NCBI RefSeq assembly: GCF_035222485.1
Contig: NC_085923.1
Span: 1,798,001 to 1,862,000, forward strand
Length of the DNA stretch: 64,000 nucleotides
Direction: 5' to 3'
Origin: Podospora pseudoanserina
Lineage: Eukaryota > Ascomycota > Sordariomycetes > Sordariales > Podosporaceae
Part shown: positions 31,601 through 41,151 of the stretch, in pieces
Layout of the letters: every line of letters starts with the position of its first letter
Numbering within the stretch: the first letter of the stretch is position 1
Notes under the pieces: model-generated
The model's input: the letters and a program-made list of their open reading frames with translations, nothing else
The model's database searches: none
What the model was told of the DNA's origin: nothing
Position numbers and translations under genes: made by a program

Positions 31601-33262
31601 CGTCGATGTGGCCGGTGGGTTCGTTTCCATCTTGTGATCCAGATTCATGGTGAACAAATCACCCCGTTTCGTCAACGCCGCAATGGTTTCTCCGCCCGAG
31701 GTGATGTAGCTGACCTGATTCCAACCTACTTCATGCCGATTTGACAATCTGAGGTTGCCGATGTAGTCAAAGCTCGCGAACGGGAATTTGACAATATGAT
31801 AACCATAGCCCGTGAAGATGCATACTGTGTGGTTCTGCAGCAGGATGGTTGTCGCCTTGTCAATGGCGCTGACCATGACAATCGGCGACGAGAAAAGGGA
31901 CGCGGCCACCTTTCTAGGGGTTTGCTGGTGTTCAAGCGATCTCGAGTCAGCATCCATCAAGGCCAGCTGGCCAAGATTCTTGCCCCAGCAGTAAAGCGAT
32001 GCACCCGTGTGAGCAACCGAGTGTACCGATGAGGCAGCGACGCCAAGAACAACCTCCTTTTTCAAGGCACCAAAAACTTGACGAGGTATGGTGCTGATGG
32101 GCTCCTCGTCCTTCCTCGCCGGAGCAGGAAGCGCATACCCTAGCTGTGACTGGGCATTGCTGCCCCAGGTCCACAAAGCACCCGTGTCATCAACAGCCAT
32201 GGTGTGATTTTGTCCCAGAGCCACCTGGACAACCCTGCGATCGACAAAGGGGCCCTGCACAGGAACGTAGGTGAAGCGCGTGTTCTCATCACCGAGACCC
32301 AGCCGGCCACCACGTCCAACACCGCAGATGTAAAGGTTAGAAACCGGATCTGTTGTTAGAACTGCACTGTGGAGCTTGGAGAGCACGACATCCTGAATCA
32401 CCAATGGCCGGTTCAGGACCAAAGCAGGAATCTTGGACAGATCCTGTGACGCCGGTCGTTGGGCGCCGATTTCTTCGAGATACTCATTGTAAAATCGTTG
32501 CAGGAGGTGGTCTGGGCGGTTTAGAAACACTCGCTCGGGAAACTGACGATCGTCCTCGTCCCCAAAGCCCAAGGATAGGTTTCTGTTGCTTCCAAAGGCA
32601 TACAGGTCTTCTCCGATGCCGTTCCGGTGACTCGCGGCTGTGATGCTCTCAACAGTTTCCTCCGGGTCATCGCTATCCGACCCATCGTCGGCCACTTGGG
32701 CACTATCCCAATCCTTCAAATTACGTTCTCCAATCGTCGAGTTGTACAAGTCAAACGGACTGTTGCCTTCGTGGTCTTTCGTCTTGATAAGCTGTCCCAC
32801 TCGGTTCACCGAAATCATGTGCCCTGTCAAGTCGGCGCGTTCCTTTTCAAGAAGCATCCTCGCAATGGAAATGTTGCCCGCATACAGAGCCCTGTGGAGC
32901 GCATTCCAGCCACTCTCCGGGTCCTGGGCGTAGATGTCAATGGCGGGGTGCCCGAGCAGAGCTTCGACAAAAGAAACGGCGTTTTCGGCGGTCGAGGAGG
33001 CTGCGCGCAGCAATATCGTCAGACCGGCATGGTCACGGCTGTTGACTTCGTTCCGACCAAGCGATCCATTCCAATGCCCCTGAGTCTTGCGCGACTTTGG
33101 AGTCGGTCTCGGTGGCGTGCCATGGCCATGGCCAGGACTCCCCGCAGCCCCTATGTTCGAACTCCGCGCGGCATTCTGAGCGCCCTGGCCGGCGGGCGAG
33201 AGGAGGCGTCGAAACTTGTCGACATCGTCTTCCCAGTAGGATTTCCACAAGAGATGAGTCAT
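28682..33262 (-). CDS. Ankyrin-RCC1-BTB protein, Btb3/IBtk-like Cul3 adaptor
   Basis: A single exon of 1,526 codons from ATG 33262 (MTHLLWKSYWEDDVDKF) to TGA 28682. The open frame upstream has no ATG. Ankyrin repeats are at about residues 80-150 (RDHAGLTILLRAAS, ESGWNALHRALYAGN). RCC1 repeats are at about 220-440 (LYAFGSNRNLSLG, LYICGVGRGGRLGLGDE, LWTWGSNAQSQLG, LYCWGKNLGQL). Two BTB folds follow: one near 730 (KIPVHSWLLSARSSVLRRAL) and one near 880-1015 (TEVAVHSRFLCRRCPWFEGLFF, YVLQYLYADA). The rest is disordered and charged, with a conserved late segment (GFTMEDIMQQE near 1437) and a Gly/Arg-rich end. This layout matches human IBtk and S. pombe Btb3, which act as substrate adaptors for Cul3 ubiquitin ligases. 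The RCC1 part here would be a protein-interaction propeller, not proof of Ran exchange activity. Confidence 0.88.
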   Translation of the reverse strand: MTHLLWKSYWEDDVDKFRRLLSPAGQGAQNAARSSNIGAAGSPGHGHGTPPRPTPKSRKTQGHWNGSLGRNEVNSRDHAGLTILLRAASSTAENAVSFVEALLGHPAIDIYAQDPESGWNALHRALYAGNISIARMLLEKERADLTGHMISVNRVGQLIKTKDHEGNSPFDLYNSTIGERNLKDWDSAQVADDGSDSDDPEETVESITAASHRNGIGEDLYAFGSNRNLSLGFGDEDDRQFPERVFLNRPDHLLQRFYNEYLEEIGAQRPASQDLSKIPALVLNRPLVIQDVVLSKLHSAVLTTDPVSNLYICGVGRGGRLGLGDENTRFTYVPVQGPFVDRRVVQVALGQNHTMAVDDTGALWTWGSNAQSQLGYALPAPARKDEEPISTIPRQVFGALKKEVVLGVAASSVHSVAHTGASLYCWGKNLGQLALMDADSRSLEHQQTPRKVAASLFSSPIVMVSAIDKATTILLQNHTVCIFTGYGYHIVKFPFASFDYIGNLRLSNRHEVGWNQVSYITSGGETIAALTKRGDLFTMNLDHKMETNPPATSTTNPSKLKGAVTAPQRIWNASKDGVCSVGVGENGSVILSTKSGAVWRRIKRVKGKGASSANNISESKRNFKFQRVPYITKVATVRASAYGAFAAIREDSEVMKQQLAVDEQTLWDDVAPLNCLEGFEASEDGESTQESRKFWENPDLEARLGDIAYEILRSPDLERDLAQHLAMWGCRNEPLDTVVCVSSAPELKIPVHSWLLSARSSVLRRALSEFRGTGSYAHELFTVHKDDDDGSKTVVCLQGLDLLTLLNLVLFAYRDRVVPVWNYTRHAPALAYRYRQVRLEVMRLAARLEMHNLEAAARLQVEPERCMDEDFRAALKGDRRRFFEDGDALLELDGTEVAVHSRFLCRRCPWFEGLFFGRSGGAWLAGRRQQEERIIRLDMKHMDSTAFGYVLQYLYADAGDELFDSAVCDTFDDFLDLVMEVMSTANYLMLDRLAQICQKVMGRFANIRNIAHFLNAIGPCSVTEFKDAGLEYICLQLETMLENHLLDELDEDLLLELDAVVRDNQLAHYPYLASYRAQLSSQLDDAELAEDVLEERQVRVREMGFKVQKEEERKMGVVSGRTKFGSLEEGSLFTPTPDRVRKGRNEPFSPDLKAKVEQGDMMFDMEGEEEDDSSPINSPSLRPRKTGEVPAEDKIAPLGSSVKGKGKKVWMSLEQSSPPVSPYSAPSAAKPTLAATRPVDVGGTTPVKTGTPWGGAAAVLTEKLDLRGIIQSESPKSALSAGLAAQKVKEGGAPRPAQGKMSQKEKKRQQQAEKDAQLAMAASKAEQQSKNAWERAKDESASAAPWKLATIKGRGGPKPPVQPSPQLLPPAVKPVQTIRNASPDTRFAGQRSTPSSSASKPPAVPAKKEEPLVPHSKNYIVPAHKLERDLMAGFTMEDIMQQEIRVKESVKEAAAKRSLEEIQQEQAFQEWWDAEEKRMREEEGRRLGGVGGGGSKKEGGNKRGRGGRRGGGGGGEGERGIKLGGW

Positions 33263-34516
33263 TAGCAGTCGATGATGGCTGAGGCCGGCCGCGAGAGTCC
33301 TCCAGGCGCTTCGATGTTTGCGCACCTCGCTGTGGTCTCTGTGGATCACGGCTTTTTTAAAGGTGCTGTGTAGAAGCGCAAGAAAGACGTCCCCCGGAAA
33401 CGTGCGTTGATGTCTCGGTCAATGGCCCTCGTCAGAAACACAATGCTGAGTGAGAATTTCGCTGCAAGTGGCAACTTCAGCGCAATGACGCGGATACTTT
33501 GGGAGCTCGGTCAGATATGGGACGCGCGGGTGCGATAAGGGTCGAGTATGTCGATGTCTGGTGCAGTGTCTCTCGAATTCGGTGAGTGTCTGGTCGAAAA
33601 TAGGAGTCAGCGACGCGGTGGCTATGAGGTGTCTAGGAAAAGGAGATGACAAATGGCAAATTGCTGGGGAATAATGCCTCCGTGAATCGTGTGCGCAACC
33701 ATCATCTTGATAACCCCGCGCCAGTGCCGGGCAGCCCCCTGGTCGGGAATGCGCCGCTATCCAGCCAATCGGGTGCCATGCTTCAGGGTCATGTTCCAAG
33801 CTCTCGCCATCAAGAGCCTGCAACCGCTACAATAGGTAATCACTGCTGGTACTAACCTATGCCTGTCGGTCTGTAGCATTGGAAACGTGCGGCTGGTCCA
33901 CACAACTTGTCGGTTCTTGTCCATGCATGTCAAGATCTAGTCTGGCGGGGCATTCTTGATGGCGCTTGTGGGAGCTGGGGGAGCTTTGGGCGATGAGGTC
34001 TGTGCTGATAGCTGATCCAATCCAATGGCTGATGGATGTCCCAGCCCTGCGGTGTCACTGGATGCAGCAGAAAAATGCAGACGATCCAATGCATTCAGCC
34101 TCTTCCCTTGACGATAGCTTAGAGATATATGACATTATTCTATGCCGGTAGTCAAAACATGGATGAGGTTATATAGGTCACTCGAAAACAGTTCAACATT
34201 AGGTAATCCCACCAAACATCCAAACCCCCCTGTCGCGATGTGAGGCTGGGATGAGCCTCCGATGTCGTTCCCCCCGCGTGGGTTTGGCTGTGAAAATGTG
34301 GGGTGGCAGCCCGCCGCATCCAGAACCAAACTTCGGCGTTGCGTGTAGCGCTCTCCGGTCGGTTACTGAGTTCGGGTTGTAGTAGCAGTCAACGACACCT
34401 TTTTTTTTCGCTTCACATTTTCTTCGTGATACCCTTTTTTTATTTTTTTCCACTTTCACTCGTAGCCAGCCTGCAGCCGTTCCCGCACCACCGTCCACCC
34501 CCAACACATCTCCACA
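33263..34516. other. Divergent promoter region
   Basis: It serves the BTB gene (-) and the mitochondrial carrier (+). Close to the carrier start are T/C-rich tracts (34398-34450) and an ACACATCTCCACAATGG leader. No gene is supported. Confidence 0.55.
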
Positions 34517-35787
34517 ATGGCGTCCGAAAAGGCCCCCCTCCCGTTTGTCTACACCTTCATGGCTGGTGAGTTGCTGCTGCCGTCCGGCCCATCCGCCAAA
34601 AACAACTCAGCCAAGACCCAAGACCGAGAGATGCTGACCATGACTGCCCACCACAGGCGCCATCGCCGGCGTGTCGGAGGCAAGTTGTTGTAACAAACCA
34701 TACTCTAGTCAATTGGCCTGCTAACATGCAAGCACACATAGATTTTGGTCATGTAAGTTGCTCTGACGCCTGCTGCTCGCGTGCCCCACGATGCTAACCG
34801 CCGCCCTACTTCCCCAGGTACCCCCTTGACGTTGTCAAGACCAGAGTGTAAGATCAAGCATACACATATACGACACCAATCCTGCCCGGCAAGCTGACAA
34901 GAGAGGATCAGACAACTCCAAACCGGCAAGGCCGCCGCCGGCGCCGACACCTACAACGGCATGTTCGACTGCTTCTCCAAGATCATCCGCAACGAGGGGT
35001 ATGCGCCAAGTTCTTTTTCATAATGAGAAGACACCATGACCAGACCCCGTTAACACTCCCCCCTCTCCTCAGCTTCTCCCGCCTCTACCGCGGCATCACC
35101 GCCCCCATCCTCATGGAGGCCCCCAAGCGCGCCACCAAGTTCGCCGCCAACGACAAGTGGGGCAAGTTCTACCGTGAGCTCTTCGGCCAAACCCAAATGA
35201 CACAATCCCTCTCCGTCCTCACCGGCGCCTCCGCCGGCGCCACCGAGTCCTTCGTTGTCGTTCCCTTCGAGCTCGTCAAGATCCGCCTCCAAGACAAGGC
35301 CTCGGCCGGCCGGTACAACGGCATGATCGACGTCGTCATGAAGACGGTCCGCAACGAGGGCATCCTCGCCATGTACAACGGCCTCGAGTCCACCCTCTGG
35401 CGCCACATCCTCTGGAACGCCGGCTACTTTGGCTGCATCTTCCAGGTCCGCCAGCTCATCCCAAAGGCCGAGACGAAGCAGGGCCAGATGACAAACGACA
35501 TCATCGCCGGCTCCGTCGGCGGCACCGTCGGCACCATCCTCAACACCCCCATGGACGTCGTCAAGTCCAGGATCCAAAACACCGTCAAGGTCGCCGGCCA
35601 GACGCCAAAGTACAACTGGGCCTGGCCCGGCGTTGCCACCATCGCCAAGGAGGAAGGGTTCGGCGCTCTGTACAAGGGCTTTGTTCCCAAGGTTCTCCGT
35701 CTCGGCCCTGGCGGCGGTATCCTCCTGGTCGTGTACACTGGGGTGATGGACTTTTTCCGCAACATGAGGGAGGCCAAGGGTCTTTAA
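34517..35787 (+). CDS. ODC1: Mitochondrial 2-oxodicarboxylate carrier
   Basis: Six exons: 34517-34565, 34657-34679, 34742-34752, 34818-34847, 34912-34998 and 35073-35787, total 915 nt, 304 residues. Three mitochondrial carrier repeats each bear the P-x-[DE]-x-x-[KR] signature: YPLDVVKTRV, VPFELVKIRL and TPMDVVKSRI. RGITAPILMEAPKRATKFAAND and WNAGYFGCIFQVR are typical of the 2-oxodicarboxylate (oxoglutarate/oxoadipate) carrier subfamily, Odc1/Odc2 in yeast, which exchanges these acids across the inner membrane for lysine and glutamate metabolism. Intron 2 (34680-34741) has a GC donor (GAG|GCAAGT) and an ordinary branch (CTAAC) and acceptor. Exon 3 is only 11 nt (ATTTTGGTCAT). All joins keep the conserved frame AIAGVSE-ILVM-YPLDVVK, so the model is secure. 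Assignment between Odc1 and Odc2 is not possible. Confidence 0.93.
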
Positions 35788-36203
35788 ACTGGTCTTTTTG
35801 TGGAGCACGCACGCAGCGCTATGAGTTCAAAAAACGGAGAATGAAAAAGGGATGATAGATACCCCCAGGGCGGCAAGCGGCAAACGGTGGTGGCAGGCGC
35901 AATAGTTTTTACCAACTGCCTATATTTTCCATACAATTTTCCTGTACATACACAATACATCTAGAGATACAGATTCGCACAAAGAGGCTAGAAAGCACAC
36001 CCAAAAGGGGGGTTTGAATTTTGATATTTTGCGTAGACAAAATCGTATGTTTTGGAATGTTGTGATCATTGCAATAGTGTTTTCTGTGAGAATGTTATGC
36101 TATATAAAGGAACGAAAAAGAAGGGGGGGTAAAATTGATCAGAACAATTGTTATTCTGAGCAAAAGAAATGGGTGACTTCCCAGTCGAAGGATGGAGTTA
36201 TGA
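35788..36203. other. 3' flank of the carrier gene
   Basis: AT-rich, with TATATT and ACATACACAATACAT words fitting a 3' untranslated region and poly(A) site. No gene is seen. Confidence 0.55.
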
Positions 36204-36275
36204 TGCCCACAGCCAGAATCGAACTGACGACCTCATCATTACTAGTGATGCGCTCTACCACTGAGCCATGCGGGC
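36204..36275 (-). tRNA. tRNA-Thr (anticodon AGU), second copy
   Basis: All 72 bases equal those of the gene at 18793-18864, with the same fold and anticodon. The flanks differ, so this is a dispersed family member and not a recent segmental duplication. A run of four or more T does not follow immediately; a TTTCTTTTG stretch is about 35 nt downstream. Confidence 0.95.
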
Positions 36276-37166
36276 TTTTGTTTGGTGATTTGATGAAGAC
36301 TATCTCCGGCGGTTACCCCTATCTCGCTAGTGCCAAATTCTTTTTTCGTTGTTCAAACAGACAATCGTAAGAGAACAGGTAAAGGAATCACCTTGTTGTT
36401 TTTGCTGTTTGTCAGTTTGATGGTTTGGTGTCTGTGGTGGGGAACTCACCCTGGAAGGACAAAGCACAGGGGTGTTGAGCAAAAAGTTGTAAAGAAAATT
36501 GCAACTGACTGAAGAAGGGGCATCTCCGTAATGTCATCGATCTAGATAGGGTTGACAACCAGCCCAGTGGATTTCCCAGCTTGGTTGAGCCTCGGCCTTC
36601 TCAGTCGGAATGTAACAAAATGCGTCTTCCCAAGATTTGAATTCATGGTATATAGATAATAGGATGGATATGTGTGCAAAATGCTTGAACGACAAACAGG
36701 CATATGCCCATTAGCCATCGCGATTCGAATGTCAGTCTCCTCGAAACAACAGCAGTGGTATCAGTAACTCAGCGAGCTCTCGCACTACACCAAGCCATTG
36801 TTCCGTGTCATCTCTCCCACGTCTTCACAATTCTTGCCTTCTCCCGAATCGGCATCAGCCAAGTCCGTTTACTCCCTGCCAAAAGCCCTCCACAACCGGC
36901 TCTAGCATGCCCCCTTCCGCTAGGCAAAGACGGTGTAGCAGCAATGCCAAAAAGGTCGTGCCATGGAGGGCGATAGGGCCCGATATCTCGTCGCCATCCA
37001 GCTTGGCCACATTCAACCATTTCTCGACTTCCACATTACCGGTAAATGCGTCGTTGTTGGAAATCTGACAGACCCGGCTCGGCTTCGCCTCCTCCAACGG
37101 GCGGCTTCCTCCTAGTTAACCACCAACGTGGCGTCCCTTCAACACTCATCCACCCCTCCTATCCTC
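36276..37166. other. Intergenic region
   Basis: It lies between the tRNA and the 3' end of the zinc-finger gene. No supported coding sequence or other structure is visible. Confidence 0.5.
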
Positions 37167-40100
37167 TCACCCCAAGCCCTGACCACCCACAAATTTTCCC
37201 AACGGTGTCCGATCCCTCGGTTTCTCAATCAGATCCCCATACCCGTCCAGCCCCGCCGCCATAATCCTCAAAATCTCAAAGATATGTGCCCCCTTGAACG
37301 TTTCTGCCCACAGCCTCACTACCGCACAAGCTAGCTGTCGAAGCTTTGTGCTATCCGTCGAAGCAGAAGCATTCATGTCGATCGAACGAGACTGGTGATG
37401 GCCCCCGCCGTGGTGACTAGCCGACGACGAAGCTCCCCCATTCCCGCCACCCAACGAAGGATCAATCGGCACGGCAAATTCTGTCTCGTCGAGCATCCGG
37501 CAAACCATGTCCAAAACATGTTTCTCCTCCACTGACAGAGGTTGGTCGGCCGGGCCTATGGCGGAGAGCGTCAAGAGCCACTTGGAAAGAAGGATGGCGC
37601 ATTCGAGGTTGCACACTATTTCATTCGGTTAGTACCACTTCATATCAGAGTCAAACCGAAGAAACACCTACAAGAATGCTGCATACTCCACTCCAAACTC
37701 TTCGTCCTCGCCACATAGTTCACCCCTACCTTCACCAAATGGGCCAGCGCATGCACAGCCGGTACCACCGCTCCGTTCAGCCTCTTGTTTCTCACCAACA
37801 GCGGTGCGTCACTGAACGCTGACGCAATCAAAACATGATCCCTCGTCTCCAGACTCCGGCTGGGGCTCAGGTCGGTGTAAAGCCTGATGTACGCCAGCCT
37901 CAACAGCGCTGCCGAGTTGAAAGCCACTGGTCCGCCAGAAAAGTTGTCTGCCGATGCCGGTCCTCCTGATTCGTTCGTTCTGATCTGCCGATGCTGCTCT
38001 ACTCCGGTCTGCCACACCCGCAAAGCGTGAGTAACGTCTTCGACGTCTTCCGGCTTCATCCCCCGTCGAAAGTCGTATGGCGAGAGGCTGGTAAACGATG
38101 TCTGCTTGAGAAGGAAGATATGCTGAATGAGGGCGTGGATGAGAACATAGTTTCCGAGCGAGGTAAGCGGTGGAGGTGGAACTTGAGACGAGCGGTTGAG
38201 GAGCCTCATAAACGCGTCTTGCAGGGTGATGTCGACAAATTGGCAGGTCTGGCGTGCTTCTTGCCACTGCCAGCTTGTCTCTGCCCTCCATAGTCGAGAC
38301 GGGCTGGGCAGGAAGAGGTGAACATCGGATGTTAGTAACATTGGCGGGGTGTTATAAGCGATGCTGCAGAGATTGAAGAAGCAAAATGCGACAAGCTTCG
38401 TGCGAGTGGCCGATTCATGTCGGACCCAGGTCTCGTGGTCAACTGTCTGTTGGTTAGACTCCGCGACCAGTCCCTCCTCCCGGACTAGCACAGCGAGTTG
38501 GCTCTGCAAGCCAAGGGCTTCCTGGAGGATGGCTTTGGGGCCCCAAAGCCCAACCGAAAACAGCAAAAGGATGGCTTGGATGGTCTCAAGACGGGCGTGT
38601 GGAGTGTTCGGAGAACTGAAGTGTTTGTTAGCAAACTTCAGACCAGATGCAGGGAAGGGATCATTACTAAGGCTCTCTGTGCGTCTCCTGAGTCATGGGG
38701 CGGTCTTGATGTACTGACGGAAACGAGTGCCTGAAACCGGAGCTTGGGGAGGGTCGAGTCGAGTGCGGGCTGTAGGCGGCTGGTGTTGGAAGCAATCCAT
38801 GTACCTCATGGCTATGTCTTCGGCGAATCTGTTCCAGGGCCACAGCCTTTGCAGCATACCACAGGGCATGGCCGCGGTTTGTTTCAAAACGGTACTGAGC
38901 TCCCACCGCAAGGACGGCCAACAAAAGCTCGGGTGCCAAATCTATGGGTGCCAGGCTTGGTAAATGGAGAAAAGGTAGGTGTTCGTGGAACCCACTGATG
39001 TATCCGTCGAGAAACCTGTTGAGAGTATGTCGAGATGGAAACACAAAGTCGTTGGGAAGCACCGACGAAAACTCATCCAGCCTGTTTTTGACGGCGATAT
39101 GATTCGCTCCGGCAATTCTCCAGTTGGGAGCCTGCATCCCATCTTCATGCATCCTTGAACCGTCATTTGGATCTCGGGCATCAGGCTGCAGTGACGGGAA
39201 TCGAGACGGGAAGGCAGAAGCAGGCTTCGACGGCCCACGCATGTCGCCCCCTAGACGAGACCACGATCCGAAACCTTGGTCCATTTCGAGCCCTGGTGGG
39301 AGGAAATGCTGCGTCCCATAATCATCCAAAAACAAATTGTAATCCTCAAAAGGGGCCGGCTGGGTCTGGTATACACCAGACATGACACCCGGGTCCTGCT
39401 CCCGAACACGATCCCCGTAAGGGTTACTGTCGTGATACGTTTTCACCGGAGCAAGCGGCGGCGGAGGCGGCTGGTGGTCCGAGATGCCGGACATCATGGA
39501 TGGCTGCATGTTGCTGACTTCGCCGGCCGAAGCAAGATGCGTAGCTGCGTCAGATAAGAGGTCGAGATTGCAGGCTGGCGCCCGCGCTGACATGCGCGGG
39601 TCAGGGGCGATCGGCGAGACAACGGTAGGCTGCAAGACTTCCTGTCGATACATTTGATGCGGTGGTGGTTGCGGTTGCTGCTGCTGCTGCTGCTGCGGTT
39701 GCGGTTGCATACCGAGCATCTTGACATCACCATGGTCATCAACAGGTCCCATGCCAGCGCCCGCCGTCGAGGGCTTCCGCGGTCTGTGGCCACCGCCATC
39801 TCTGTTGCTAGCCGCCTCGTTGGAATGGACAAGCTTATGGTGACGGGAGAGCAAATCTCTGATGTCCATGTCAGTATGCTATGCTTTCTCGAAGACGGGA
39901 AGCAGGTCGGTGCGCGCCGACGGGGCAGACACGATGCGGTGATGTTGAGACTGGGAGGTGACCTGAAGGGCATAGGGCATGGAGCATGGAGCATGGAGCA
40001 TGGAGCATGGGGCATGGGGCATGGGGCATGGGGCACGGGGGTGCTGAGGGGGGTAGTGTGAACCCACGTCCCACGCGCGCCAAACGCATGCAGTTGCGGC

Positions 40101-40486
40101 AACAGAAGCATACGAGCGAGGTCACCAGGACAGCGGCCCAGCAGAAGCTACCAAGCAGCCAAACTGAGGGGTCCTGAATAGTGGGATAAAAGATAGTGAG
40201 CAGCTTACCGTCGTCCAAAGTGCTTTCCACACCTAGGCCACTCGCAGGAAAAGGGCTTTTCCTTGGTGTGAGTCCTTTCGTGCCTCTGAACATGTTCCAC
40301 GCGCCTAATACAGAAGGTAACGTAAGTCAATATGCGACACTTGTTAGGTCCCAGGTAGAGCGGTACCGACCTGAAGCATTTGCTACAGTACTTGCACGGC
40401 AGCGTCTTGGGCTTCTGCTGCCGGGTTTCCCCATTCTCGTCGGCAGTGGCTGGGGCGGGAGTCTCGATGGATTGTAGGGGGCGCAT
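37167..40486 (-). CDS. C2H2 zinc-finger / Fungal_trans transcription factor
   Basis: Five exons: 40371-40486, 40209-40304, 38719-39858, 37672-38615 and 37167-37615; total 2,745 nt, 914 residues. The ATG is at 40486 (MRPLQSIETP). Two C2H2 fingers: residues 31-51 (CKYCSKCFRRVEHVQRHERTH, C-x2-C-x12-H-x3-H) and 59-82 (C-x4-C-x12-H-x4-H). Intron 1 cuts finger 1 and intron 2 cuts finger 2. A Gln/Pro-rich segment follows. From about 345 the sequence (FVFPSRHTLNRFLDGYISGFHEHLPFLHLPSL) is the Fungal_trans regulatory domain, running through LETIQAILLLFSVGLWGPKAIL and SEWSMQHSL-like helices. This architecture belongs to nuclear regulators often linked to carbon or stress control; no target can be named. 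Intron 1 and intron 3 donors (GTCGGT, GTCAGT) are weak, but only these joins keep frame. Confidence 0.87.
39971..40040. repeat. 7-bp minisatellite inside intron 2 of the zinc-finger gene
   Basis: Ten head-to-tail units of 7 bp (CATAGGG, four CATGGAG, four CATGGGG, CACGGGG). They lie in the 350-nt intron 39859-40208, which is several times longer than the other introns of the gene. Confidence 0.9.
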
Positions 40487-40704
40487 GGCGTGAAGGTACA
40501 GACAGCTTGTACTGTATACAGCAGGCCCGGTGGAGAGGGAGGAGAAAGCCACAAAGGCTGGAGAGTGTGGGGGAGGGGGGAAGGGGGAAGAAGAGGGGGG
40601 CGGTGGGAAGGGGGAGCTGGGACCAAATAATTAGACGGCGAGGTTTGCGGGGTGCCGGTGCCGTGTCTGTGTCGGCGTGAGGGGAGGGACAGGAATGTGT
40701 TGGC

Positions 40705-40735
40705 CGGATCTGGATCTGGATCTGGATCTGGATCA
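40705..40735. repeat. Hexamer array (GGATCT)n
   Basis: About five tandem copies of GGATCT, roughly 220 bp upstream of the zinc-finger start codon. Confidence 0.85.
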
Positions 40736-41118
40736 AGCAGCACAAGACATGCTTGGTCCTGTTGCTTGTGTGTTGTGTGGTGTCGGTAGGATATCAGCCA
40801 GATGCTCTCCCCTGAATCGTGACTGGTTGCTTGCTTGCTGGCTGGACGTCACCCCTCTCTGATCCCTGAGAAATAACCACGCTTCAATCTTCAAAGATAA
40901 AGCAGGCCTTGGAGCAGCCCGACGTCAGATGACGACAAGGAAACAGTTCCGCAGAGATTGCGGGGGTGGGCGAGAAGTCGAACTGGGAACTGAGACGGTG
41001 TGCGGGAGCGGTGGGCCTGACTCGCTCGTGGGTGTACCGTTTCTCCTCCTCCTGTGGCGCAATCCTGGATTGGATAAAGGTGAATATCAAGATTGCTGTA
41101 GCTGCTTGGAGGGTTTGG

Positions 41119-41151
41119 ATGGATGGATGGATGGATGGATGGATGGATGGA
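41119..41151. repeat. Tetranucleotide array (GGAT)n
   Basis: Eight tandem GGAT units in an intergenic position. Confidence 0.9.
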
